A stretch of 64,000 nucleotides of DNA from Gigaspora margarita (lineage: Eukaryota; Glomeromycota; Glomeromycetes; Diversisporales; Gigasporaceae): assembly GCA_009809945.1 (NCBI GenBank), contig WTPW01000197.1:363076-427075 (forward strand). The letters are read 5' to 3'. The first letter of the stretch is position 1, and each line of letters begins with the position of its first letter. Below, one piece after another: positions 20,733-29,919 of the stretch. A program made the translations under genes and the position numbers. The notes beneath the pieces were generated by a model. It ran no database searches. It saw only the letters and a program-made list of their open reading frames with translations, and was not told the origin of the DNA.

Positions 20733-21252
20733 TTTTTTTAACACTTTACAACTAAGCACTACTATTTATTAGATATAAAAGTACAAGATCTATAGTAATA
20801 ATTAATTTTCTAACTATATATATAAACAACTACCTAGCAACTCTTTTAATGCCCAGATAGAGTTGTTGCACCAAGCCTTATTCCTTCTAGCAAGCCTCAC
20901 TAGTAACTAGTTGTAAGCCTGTTGATATGGATTGCAGTTTGAGCACACTACTACAAGTTCTTGAAGTATCTTTCAGACTTTGGTCTCTTAATATATCTCA
21001 TGACTTTGGTTATTCAAATTGGTGATTCTGACTCAAGGATGATCATGGGGTTTTGATCTCAACTATTGCAATATTACTCTATAAAGGTCTGTCAATTGAT
21101 GTACTGGGTCCTTGTCTTTTGCAGTATTTTACTTTATAATATAGTAAGATCCCTATTATAAAATTACATTTTTGCTACCACTGAAAATTGAACTAGCAAC
21201 TTTCCAATTTGTATTCTTGGAGCATAACTACTATGCTATCAACTCGGAGAAC
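20733..21252 (-). mobile_element. tRNA-derived SINE with perfect 16-bp TSD
   Basis: On the minus strand the element starts CTCCGAGTTGATAGCATAGT, a tRNA-like 5' part with A box (TAGCATAGTAGTT) and B box (GTTCAATTTTC). The body is about 430 bp of unrelated sequence and it ends in an A-run (TTTTTTT at 20733-20739 on the plus strand). It is flanked by perfect 16-bp direct repeats ACTATGTATTAATTAC at 20717-20732 and 21253-21268. Head, tail and TSD together make a SINE call strong. It needs a LINE machinery in trans; the LINE at 12619-15016 shows such machinery existed, but no shared 3' end was established. Confidence 0.85.
21183..21238 (-). promoter_or_regulatory. Internal RNA polymerase III promoter (A and B boxes) of the SINE
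   Basis: On the minus strand the A box is TAGCATAGTAGTT (21238-21226), close to the TRGYNNARNNG consensus, and the B box is GTTCAATTTTC (21193-21183), close to GGTTCRANTCC, one base short and with a T-for-C change. Spacing of about 33 bp matches tRNA genes. A cloverleaf is only partly preserved, so this is a tRNA-like promoter rather than a tRNA gene. Confidence 0.7.
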
Positions 21253-21540
21253 ACTATGTATTAATTACAGATTTAGTTATTTATTTAATTATATTATAAT
21301 TACCTTAATTTTGATAGGTTAATATTTAGGTAAACGATAGTATTGTAAGAGAACAATGTTATTAAAAAAGATTATATGATATTATTTAATAATACCTATA
21401 TATATATATGAATGCTAGTTCTTTTTTAATATTAGAATAGAGGTCATGTGCCCTTTTGACCTTTTCTTATAAGAGAATTTCTTATCTACTAAATGCTTTT
21501 AATTATAATGCTTAATGATTATATAAATTTTGTACTTTGT

Positions 21541-22150
21541 TCTAGGTCTAAATCTTGCCATAAAAGTGTAACCATGACCCAAAAAAAATTCAACTTCAGT
21601 TTACCATTGGAGTCAACAAATAATGTCTTTTAAAACTGATAGTAATACCGGATGATAAGATTTAATCATATATAATATTGATAATATGCATTAACTGTTA
21701 AACTCAACATGAATTTGTTCATATGTAACACATTTTATACCTGATTCTTTGTATAAACTTTTGCTAATAAATTAATTTAATTTATTTTTTTTTGTATACA
21801 GAAGTTGAATTTTATACTTTTTAACTACTTTGTTGTACTGAAAAACTTTATATAAAAAAGAGTATTGTATTAATTCTTTAAAAAGCAAGTACAAGTGAAT
21901 CTAATTTTGTATTTGCCAATCAAATAAACTGAGTTAACTGGATTAACTAAGTAACCCAGTTATTTAAGATAACCAGTTTATAATCCAGATAATAATTATG
22001 TAAATGGATAAGTATCCTAGAGCTCAAATTTTGTATGCAGTACAACTTCTATTTTTGATAAAACAGTCATTTTTTGGAATTTTTTGATTGTATTATATTA
22101 CACCTAATATTTTAATATTATTGTAGTTCAAGAAATCTGTAACAACTATC
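21541..22150. other. Repeat-derived DNA, no gene
   Basis: The first 150 bp belongs to the repeat shared with 19795-19945. 21925-21975 has a run of AACTG(A/G)GTTA-type words (AACTGAGTTAACTGGATTAA) like 18280-18300. No coding region. Confidence 0.4.
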
Positions 22151-22152
22151 TA

Positions 22153-22439
22153 GTACACCTACAAAAATTGGTTCCTCTATGATTTTTGACCAATCAAATT
22201 TCAAGATCAGGTGTAATATAAATAATCAAAATGAACCTATTTTTTTACAAAAAAAAATAAAAATAATATGAAATTTAATTAAGAAACCACCTTCTGAAGC
22301 CAAACTAAATTGCTTCTTGTAAAACTTTACTAATAAAAACTCAATTGTTCTAACTTTAACCTTAACCTAAACCTAACCTAGACTACAATAATTTATTCTT
22401 AGTAAAAATTATAGAGGAAGACAATTTTTGTAGGTGTAC
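22153..22439. mobile_element. Tc1/mariner-like MITE, 37-bp TIRs
   Basis: Ends GTACACCTACAAAAATTGGT and (inverse) GTACACCTACAAAAATTGTC, both continuing TCCTCTAT(G/A)ATTTTT, with TA duplications at 22151-22152 and 22440-22441. 287 bp, non-coding, containing a CCTAA-rich patch (22345-22380). Confidence 0.8.
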
Positions 22440-22515
22440 TATCTAAGTCAAACTGTAACCCAAACCTGTCACACATTTAAGAGATGCATGCTAAATTAGC
22501 ACTGTGATGTAAACC

Positions 22516-23280
22516 TAGAGTAGGGCATAAACAAATTTAGCTATACCCAATATGGGCATAAAACAAAGCTTAAGGCATGCCTATGTATGCCCATGAGCAT
22601 ATTCAAAAATATTTATTTTTTTAAAAAAAACCAAAAAATTTTAAATTATTTAATTTATAGTACTATAGCATGTAGTACTAGAGCATTTTAACAATTAAAT
22701 TTAAAATCAGATGTAACATGCAGATTAGATTCGTGTAACAAAATAAAATTAGTTATATCTTAAAATTTTGTCTAAAAAACTGCTTTTTGGTTTTAATAAA
22801 AAATTTTTTGTTAAATTTTACTATAAATACTATCTAACTCTAATCTTTATTTTCTCTTATCCTACTATTAAAAATTTTAATTTTTATTTTGATAAAAGTT
22901 GGTTTGATTTACTTGTTATACCAATTTTATTTATTATATACAGAGTAGTATCACATTGCTATAGTAATAAAATAATCTTTTCTTATTTTATATTATAATT
23001 ATTTTTTAATAATAATTATAAAAAATTAAAACAAATAACAAAATAACTTTATTTTAAAAAAACTAAAACAAATAAAAAATATCTTTATTATAAAACAATC
23101 AATATATTGAAATTATATTTAATGTAATAAAAACTAATAATAAAAATTAGTTTATTTCTTATATATTTATATATATTTAAAAATTTAACTATATATAGAT
23201 GCCCATATAGGCATATAAAAAAAATTCATGCCCATAGGCATGCCCATGGGGGCATGCCTGTGCCCTTATACCCCATCCTA
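22516..23280. mobile_element. hAT-like non-autonomous element with 8-bp TSD
   Basis: Ends TAGAGTAGGGCATAA and (inverse) TAGGATGGGGTATAA; both flanks carry a perfect TGTAAACC (22508-22515 and 23281-23288). Subterminal regions are rich in ATGGGCAT and GGCATGCC words in both orientations (22552-22600 and 23200-23262), which may be transposase-binding repeats as in hAT elements. The central 450 bp is AT-only sequence; the 76-codon open frame at 22768-22998 has no protein signature. Confidence 0.82.
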
Positions 23281-23436
23281 TGTAAACCCGATCGATCATC
23301 AAATCTTGGGACAATCGACTACATCGACCATTCAGTCGCAAATAATAAATGCAATGATGAAGAAGGGACCTTTTTTGGGATTATTGGCCAAATAAGGTAT
23401 AAAGTGAACGTTGGTTTCTTTAGTCGCATGTAGCAT

Positions 23437-24076
23437 TGGGGTGTGCTGTGGCCTATGTAAATCAAAACTATATGTAGTATCATATAAAAATTAAATATTG
23501 GAGATTTTTTTGTAATTAGTGATAAGGATATTGATCAGAATAATGAATCGGGTTATTTATCACTTTTTATATATATTTTAATAGTAAAGAATGAGTTGAA
23601 TGTTTTTAGATGTCTAGAGCGAATTGCTTTATTTTTTCAATTTTTTTTTGCATAAATCCATTCTTAAACATGTTAATAACAAAGTTACGTTAAAAAATTT
23701 TTCTCTAGTATTAAATTTTTTTACCTGCAACGTAAATATCTCTCTTTGGATAGTTCACAATATGAAACAGAATTTTTGTAAAGAGTCAACTTGAAATTTA
23801 AATATTAATGTTAAAAAAATTTCAACGTAACTTTGTTATTAGCGTGTTTAAGAATGGATTTATGAAAAAAAATTGAAAAAAGTAAAGCAATTCGCTCTAG
23901 ATATCTAAAACATTCAACTCATTCTTTACTATTAAAATATATATATAAAGTGATAAATAGCCCGATTCATTATTCTGATCAATATCCTGATCACTAATTA
24001 CAAAAAAATCTCCAATATTTAATTTTTATATGATACTACATATAGTTTTGATTTACATAGGCCACAGCACACCCCA
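23437..24076. mobile_element. Mutator-like foldback element with perfect 9-bp TSD
   Basis: TGGGGTGTGCTGTGGCCTAT at the left and its exact inverse at the right (ATAGGCCACAGCACACCCCA). Arms of about 270 bp are nearly identical, with a centre near 23700-23800. Flanked by ATGTAGCAT at 23428-23436 and 24077-24085, a perfect 9-bp duplication. The long, well-matched arms and intact duplication suggest a young insertion. Confidence 0.88.
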
Positions 24077-24085
24077 ATGTAGCAT

Positions 24086-24564
24086 GTGCATATTTTATTA
24101 CTTATAAACATGAATATATTTTTGCAAAGAGAGTAAATCGGATTTTGCTACATCATAAAAACCATCCCGCAGATTCTCTACGAGTGAATGTAGAGAATTG
24201 CATTTAAAGTATATAAACCAGCTCATGACTACTATTAAATCTCTGCCCAGCTGATTCGACGTGCTGAATTAGTTGTAGTTAGTGTAAATCATCCAAGAGG
24301 AATGTCTACTAACAAAAGGAATTTCAAGGACTTGAAGTTTGCAGAATACATTTAAGTATAATAATTGAAATTGAAACGACGATATACTCCCAGAAAATTA
24401 ACAAGTGATATTGATCAAGTATCCTCATGACAGTAGAACCAGAAGCATCAAGAGGGTTTCCTGTATGCTCGAAATATGCCAGTTTTAAATAGAAAAAAAG
24501 GCAGAATCTGTGTGTAATAGAGAGATGACTGAGTCGAGAATTATTGTTTATCTAAGATTGTTAT
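24086..24564. other. Gene-free stretch
   Basis: No gene, RNA or repeat was recognised. Base composition is slightly less AT-rich than the surroundings (for example 24300-24520), so a degraded gene is possible, but no frame or motif supports one. Confidence 0.35.
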
Positions 24565-24572
24565 GTTGAAGG

Positions 24573-24811
24573 CAGGGTTGGCACATTTATCCATTGGGGT
24601 GAATGGAGAACAACTCCATTGACACCCTTCCATTGCTCCATTGAGAATAATTTGCGAATGGAGCCAATGGAGGCCAACTAGCTTATAATATAGTATTTGT
24701 TAATAACTAATAACTAATTCCATTGGCTCCATTGGCTCCATTGGTTCCATTGGTTCCATTGGCTCCATTGGTTTGCATGTTTTCAATGGAGTATATCCAT
24801 TGCCAACCCTG
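24573..24811. mobile_element. hAT-like MITE with internal ATTGGCTCC repeats and 8-bp TSD
   Basis: Perfect terminal CAGGGTTGGCA / TGCCAACCCTG, flanked by perfect GTTGAAGG at 24565-24572 and 24812-24819. The interior has six tandem CATTGG(C/T)TC motifs at 24719-24772 and opposite-strand copies (GGAGCCAATGG, 24659-24669). 239 bp; the repeated 9-mers look like subterminal binding sites. Confidence 0.88.
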
Positions 24812-24819
24812 GTTGAAGG

Positions 24820-25540
24820 TGAAAGAATGACAAAAGAGATTTTAATGTTGGTTTTTATATATTTCGATTGTTGATAGTTTTTCTATTATATATGGGACTA
24901 AGACAATAGAAATCAAGCAAATTTTTTATGATAAATTTTTTTTAGACTTTAAACAATAAAAATTTAACAAAAACTTAACCAAATTAATAAAATTTTTTAA
25001 ATAATTTTTACTAAATTTATTTATGTTTTGTTAATATATTCTTAAAAAATAATTGTTAAAAAATAATTATTGTTTGATTTCTATTGATTCAACATATATA
25101 CGAATTTTACGTTATTTTCTGATCCCGCTTATGCCTTTCTCATTATGATCGATTAGAGTGTAGTGTAGCACATGGGCCATAACCCTTAACCAGTTCTTCT
25201 TTTTTTTCGATCATTATCCCTTAGCAACGTGCATGATACTGTATATGAAAGAAAGAAACACTTGTTATCTTGATGCAATTCTTTATTTAGGAATTTTCTA
25301 AATTTATTTCACTTTGATGAAAGTATACAGATAATACACGTAAGAAGAAATTACTAATGATGTAATATCATTATGTGCAAGTTAAATTATTGATTATGAT
25401 TTCACTCAGAATTACTGGAGCTACAGTATTAAAGCTGCTAATTATTATGATCAAACCATCTTTCTTTTTTAAATAGTAACTACGTATTACAAAATAAAAA
25501 GCGAAGTAAAGTGCGAACTAATGCTTCTGATATAAATATA
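24820..25540. other. Gene-free AT-rich stretch
   Basis: No supported gene, RNA or bounded element. A weak inverted pair TTATTGTTTGATTTCTATTG / CAATAGAAATCAAGCAAA (about 25065 and 24906) is visible, so a small decayed element may lie here. Confidence 0.35.
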
Positions 25541-25775
25541 TTTATACGGCATTTTCTATTTGTTGGATTTTGCATATACCAACTGTTATCCGGCATTTGA
25601 AATTTTATGATTTTTATGCACGTGAGTTACACACGTTATCCGAAATATTTTAAATCCGTTCCGGATTTAAAATATATCCGGACAACGTGTGTAACTCACG
25701 TGCATAAAAATTTAAAATCTCAAACGCCGGTCAACAGTTGGTACGCAAAACCAACAAATATAAATACCGTATAAT
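25541..25775. mobile_element. Palindromic MITE with TTTGTTGG arms
   Basis: Arms TTATACGGCATTTTCTATTT...GTTGG and inverse TTATACGGTATTTATATTTGTTGG. Internally ATGCACGTGAGTTACACACG is mirrored by CGTGTGTAACTCACGTGCAT around a TTTAAATCCG/CGGATTTAAA centre. Non-coding. Confidence 0.72.
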
Positions 25776-25998
25776 CCAGTTATTCAAGCACGAAGTACTC
25801 ATAACTACGGTACAACAGTATTCTAATACCAGTGAAGCGCTATCGCGCTTTACTAGCATTAGAATACTATTGTACATTACCGTTATTTGCCATATGATTT
25901 GACTGGTCGAATTTTAAGCACCTTCGGTGCTTAAAATCGACCAATCAAATAGCATACAGCAAATAACTCAGTTATTCGGCACTTCGTGCCGAATAACT
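25776..25998. repeat. Cluster of three stem-loops, two with CTTCG-type loops
   Basis: Stem 1, about 25807-25884: CAGTATTCTAAT / ATTAGAATACT with AAGCGC/GCGCTT inside. Stem 2, 25889-25956: GATTTGACTGGTCGA and ATTTTAAGCACC paired across a TTC loop with GGTGCTTAAAAT and TCGACCAATCAAAT. Stem 3, 25970-25998: AGTTATTCGGCA CTTCG TGCCGAATAACT. They lie 270-460 bp beyond the 3' end of the gene at 26266-27249. They are probably short palindromic MITEs, not terminators. Confidence 0.7.
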
Positions 25999-26265
25999 AT
26001 TAAATATTGTTATCAACAACATGATTCCAAAAAAGAAATTTTTTATTATAGCGATAAAAAATGCAATAATATTACAAATACACATAAGTTTGTCTCTCAA
26101 TTTTTTAAGCCATCGATAAAGAGATAGATAAGAGATAGGTAAAAAGACTACATTATGGTTGTTTTTCGTTTTCTTTGAACACATATTATAAAGTTTCTAT
26201 AATTAATTATATAAACAAAAAAAAAAAAAGCTATTAAATCATTAAATTAATTATATTAAAACATT

Positions 26266-27249
26266 TTAATATCTTCTTGCTCCCTCGAACTCATAACCAT
26301 TATAACTATTATAACCATTATAATCATTATAACTATCATAACCATTATAACTGTCATGACTATTATAACTGTTATGACCATTATAACCATTATAACTGTT
26401 ATGACCATTATAACTGTTATGACCATTATAACCATTATAACCATTATAACTATTATGACCATTATAATTAGATTCTCTTTGATAATTTACAGCACTCATT
26501 TCTCTTTGATAATCTTCCATAGTAAATTCACCACTATCATCTAAAATCTTTGCATTTTTCTTGAATCTACTTTTATTAGCGCAAACTTTCTTTAATGTTA
26601 AAAATACCACAATTGTGACAACAATAATAGCAATAGCTATTCCTATTAATGTATTATTTTGATCATTTGTTATGTCATTTGATGGACCATAAAAGGAATT
26701 GTTATTAGTAGAGGTCGGAGAAGCACTAGATAAAGTAGTTTTGGGAGTAACTATCAAATTCTTATTATTAATAGATTGAGTAATAGTATTTGTTGGGATT
26801 AATGATACAGGGGATACTATTGATGTTGTACTTTTTGCAGTACTTGTAGTTTGAGTTATTTGTACAGTTTGTTGGGGAGGTGATGATGTAACTGCTTGAG
26901 GTAGTGCGGTTACTTGTGGGTTAGATGGTGATGTGAGTTGAGGTTGTGGGTTCGCTGATTTTGAATTTTGGGAATTATTCTGAGATTGTTGAACGTCGGG
27001 TGAAGGTTTTGAAGCTGCAGCAGTATTAGTATCAGGAACGGCTGCCGGAACATTAGGAACGGCCGAAGGAACATTAACATTAGGAACGGCCGAAGGAACA
27101 TTAACTTTAGGAACGGCCGCAGGTACATCAGGAACACTGGCTGAAGGAACATCGACCGTAGGAACTTTCGATGTCAATGAATTATTATTATCTTTATTGG
27201 CATTTTGTTTTTCGTTACCATTCCCGCTACTATTATTAGCTGCAGCCAT
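26266..27249 (-). CDS. Ser/Thr/Pro-rich single-pass membrane protein with YNG-repeat tail
   Basis: Intact 327-residue single-exon frame with ATG at 27249. Residues 1-28 are Asn-rich. Residues 29-73 contain repeated VPSAVPN/VPAAVP units, each kept in register. Residues 74-198 are Ser/Thr/Pro/Gln-rich, as in heavily O-mannosylated fungal wall-surface domains. One hydrophobic segment, about 200-219 (IGIAIAIIVVTIVVFLTL), is followed by basic KK...KSRFKK, predicting the C-terminus in the cytosol. Residues 261-319 are YNGYNGHNS-type repeats, and the protein ends EGARRY. No cleavable N-terminal signal peptide is visible, so topology rests on the positive-inside rule. The layout resembles fungal Mid2-like wall sensors, but no homology is claimed. 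Codon-level repeats explain the open frames on both strands here. A sensor or wall-anchoring role is inference. Confidence 0.8.
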   Translation of the reverse strand: MAAANNSSGNGNEKQNANKDNNNSLTSKVPTVDVPSASVPDVPAAVPKVNVPSAVPNVNVPSAVPNVPAAVPDTNTAAASKPSPDVQQSQNNSQNSKSANPQPQLTSPSNPQVTALPQAVTSSPPQQTVQITQTTSTAKSTTSIVSPVSLIPTNTITQSINNKNLIVTPKTTLSSASPTSTNNNSFYGPSNDITNDQNNTLIGIAIAIIVVTIVVFLTLKKVCANKSRFKKNAKILDDSGEFTMEDYQREMSAVNYQRESNYNGHNSYNGYNGYNGHNSYNGHNSYNGYNGHNSYNSHDSYNGYDSYNDYNGYNSYNGYEFEGARRY

Positions 27250-28655
27250 TTTTTTAATAAATTTATGGTGAGGTTTTTCAGTGAATGATAGTCGATATGT
27301 AAATTTCCTGCATAGTTTGTAAGCTAATCATATACTGAACAAATTTCTGTTCAAATATGAACTAATTTTATTCGAATAATGAAAAGTATCTAAAATTCAG
27401 TACTCTCTTTTTGTACGTGCATATTTTATATTAATGTAATGGTTTAAACAAATCGTAACACTATATTAATATTACACTCGTAACATTTAAATTATGAAAT
27501 TCAATGCTTTGTGTTTAATTATGCGTGATCTTACCATATTCGTCGAGTCATAATTAGAGCATCCAATAAAAGTGAATACACGATTAGTGCTCCGAATGGG
27601 TTCGGGTTGATCCGAAAATTTTACTAAAAACCTATCAACTTTTTCGGGTCGGGCCAACCCGACCTGCATATCATCTAAAACATTAACCTTTATCAGGTCT
27701 CTGCCTTTACTGACAATTCATTTAGCCCATCACTCCAAGCGATAATTTAATAAAAATTTATACCTGCAACTAACCAAATGCTAATCCTAAATCTATGTGA
27801 TGTTAGCTGAAAAGCTGATATAATGATTGTTAAGTGTGTCACTTTATTACATGTGGGTACCACGCATATGTCCTTATATGTTCCGAATGATCATGATCCA
27901 TCCATTCGTTTATTACGTTTTGATCACAAAATATTTGTCCGATATCATCTACAAATCAAAACTATTGCCCTAACCTTAAATCTTGATTCGCATAGCGTGG
28001 TTTTTCAGAAAATTCTTTTTATCCTCTATGAACTTTCGATCATTAAATTGAAATTGATTAATAAACTGATCAATAAACTGATTAATAGTTCGATACATTG
28101 AAATTTCTTTTTACATTGAAATTTTTTGTTACATTGAAATTTATGATAAAATACAAAAAAACATGAAAGAATTATCGTTATACACAAAAGGTAGCAGAAA
28201 TGATGTTAGAAGAAGATTAACTTCGACGATATCTGAAGAACAATTAAGTTATTAAAATAACAAATCAACAAAAAGGCAAGATTGACGCAAATGGCAAAAT
28301 ATGGTGAAAAAAAACCCCCAAAATGACGAACAGACACAACGAAGACTATATATTAAAACGTAATATTTGTTCAATAAAATTTCATTTAAATTTATTTTTT
28401 TTTATTTTTTGTTAGAGAATAGAAATATTTGTCATTATTACTCACCTGCAATCTTTCCGATGATGACAGCAGTCTTTAAAAAAGTTTCGCGATTCCATTT
28501 TTATATTTAAAATCCATTTTTTATCATATTTGTAAAGTAAGTTTTCCAATTATCATATTGCAGTAGATAACAAAATTGAATTTCAGCCAAAAACGATGTG
28601 AATCTTGGTAAATAAAAACGTAATAACAAAGATTACAAATTCAAAATACATTATA
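27250..28655. other. Upstream and intergenic region, no gene supported
   Basis: Contains the presumed promoter of the minus-strand membrane-protein gene (AT-rich, 27250-27480). 27595-27665 has CGGGTTGATCCG / CGGGTCGGGCCAACCCG inverted GC-rich words. The 92-codon open frame at 27823-28101 ends in repeated INKL codons and has no recognisable domain. Confidence 0.4.
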
Positions 28656-28849
28656 CAGTCAGGCCTCACTAAATGCAATAAGACGGGACGATATGTAAAA
28701 ATTTAACAAAACGTGCACTTAGCGAGGTATTGCATTTAGGGAGGTAAAGTCTATAAACGTAATATTAATTGGGCCCAAGTGAAGATATGCATTTAGGGGA
28801 TTTTCATAGGACGTACATTTAGGGAGGTTGTATTTAAGGGATCTGACTG
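28656..28849. mobile_element. pogo/Tigger-like MITE with TA duplication
   Basis: CAGTCAGGCCTCACTAAATGC and (inverse) CAGTCAGATCCCTTAAATAC, flanked by TA at 28654-28655 and 28850-28851. Several GCATTTAGGGAGG / TACATTTAGGGAGG words lie inside. CAGT-type ends with TA targets and such subterminal repeats are typical of pogo-type Tc1/mariner elements. 194 bp. Confidence 0.8.
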
Positions 28850-28989
28850 TAGTTTTTTTTTTAGGAAAAAGTTTATCGAATGACAAACTAAAATAACTCA
28901 ATTCACCTGCTGCTAATATAAAGGCTATAAATATCGGTTCAGATGCTAGAAAAGTACTTTTTGATCTAACACAAATGGCCTTGAACCGG

Positions 28990-29380
28990 TTTTAATTCTA
29001 TCATTTGGAACATATAAATGTCTATCTCTAATTTTTGGATTGGTTAATGGTGCATTGTTAATATTATAGATGAACTTGGAAAGAAGCCATCTCTATTTCA
29101 GTACATTAAATTTGATCAAATAGACAATTATGAGTCCAACTTTTCTATAGCAAACAGTTCACTAGTGGTACCAATTCGACCAATTAAATATACTTGGGTA
29201 AAACAATTATGAATTTTTTTCTCGTATGTAAATTCCATTGTGTCTTGCTTAGGTGATAACAATTCATAAATCACAAGGCTTAACATTATCATAAACTGTA
29301 ATGGACAAGTTATTTACTATAAGTCTTAAAATGTTGCTATATCAAGAGTTTGTGCTCTTATAGTACTTATAATAAATTAT
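28990..29380 (+). pseudogene. Fragment of a Pif1-type DNA helicase, C-terminal part
   Basis: Broken frames contain ordered landmarks of the Pif1 family: GLVNGALLIL (29036-29065), the spacer segment ending VVPIRPIKYTW (29170-29200), ITIHKSQGLTLS (helicase motif with invariant H-K-S-Q-G, 29258-29293) and NVAISRVCAL (29330-29360). A splice-acceptor-like TTGCTTAG precedes the ITIHKSQG segment. Stops and frameshifts occur between every landmark and the N-terminal ATPase motifs are absent, so it is a relic. It could come from a cellular Pif1 paralogue or a Helitron; the sequence does not decide. Confidence 0.72.
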
Positions 29381-29541
29381 AAAAATTTGGGAAAAGTACA
29401 CGTTTACAATAAAGATACCGGTAGCTTAAAATGTAGATTACTTTATACCTTTGTGAATTATTTGTTTATTCGCATGCGTATGAATATATTTGTTGCTTGA
29501 ATTAACATATATATGTTAATTAGATTTTTATTGTTTTAATA

Positions 29542-29919
29542 AGGTCACGCAAAGTTGATTTTTCGTTTTACATTACATGTATTTTTAAATTTTTCAAAAA
29601 AAAAAAAAACCAAATTTTTTTTTAGGTGCCAATTGTGCCAACTATTTGATTTTTGCCAATTATTTTTTTTACCATCATTTTATCCAGTTTCACCAATTTA
29701 AACCCGGAATCGTCTGATAGGACCAACACAAAAAAAAAACCCCCCCCAAAAAAAGCCGATCGATCGACCCAACAAAACAGAAAATAACTTTGCGTTGCCT
29801 TGACGTTAGACTTAACTGAAAATTAATAAAAAAAAAAAAAAGACAAAAAAGCCCGACCAACTGACCGGAACTTTGGAATACCATGTAATGCAAAACGAAA
29901 AACCAACTATGTGTGGCCT
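29542..29919. mobile_element. MITE with AGGTCACGCAAAGTTG ends
   Basis: Left AGGTCACGCAAAGTTGATTT and inverse right AGGCCACACATAGTTGGTTT both continue TTCGTTTT(A/G)CATTACATG, a TIR of about 40 bp. The interior has long A, C and T homopolymers. No TSD is certain. Confidence 0.7.

Larger units (their letters stand above)
20630..21540 (+). repeat. LTR-like dispersed repeat, copy 2, split by a SINE
   Basis: Matches copy 1 at 18341-18660 on both sides of the SINE insertion (20733-21252): TAGACTTTTTAGGAAA before it and GATAGTATTGTAAGAGAACA, AATGCTAGTTCTTT, TTATCTACTAAATGC after it. Confidence 0.5.

Noticed and set aside
22768-22998. Hydrophobic 76-codon frame
   Set aside because: Lies inside the AT-rich core of a hAT-like MITE and is compositional.
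26256-26544. Repetitive open frames on both strands (Ile/Met-Val, His-Tyr-Asn repeats)
   Set aside because: Shadow frames of the YNG-repeat codons of the real minus-strand gene at 26266-27249.
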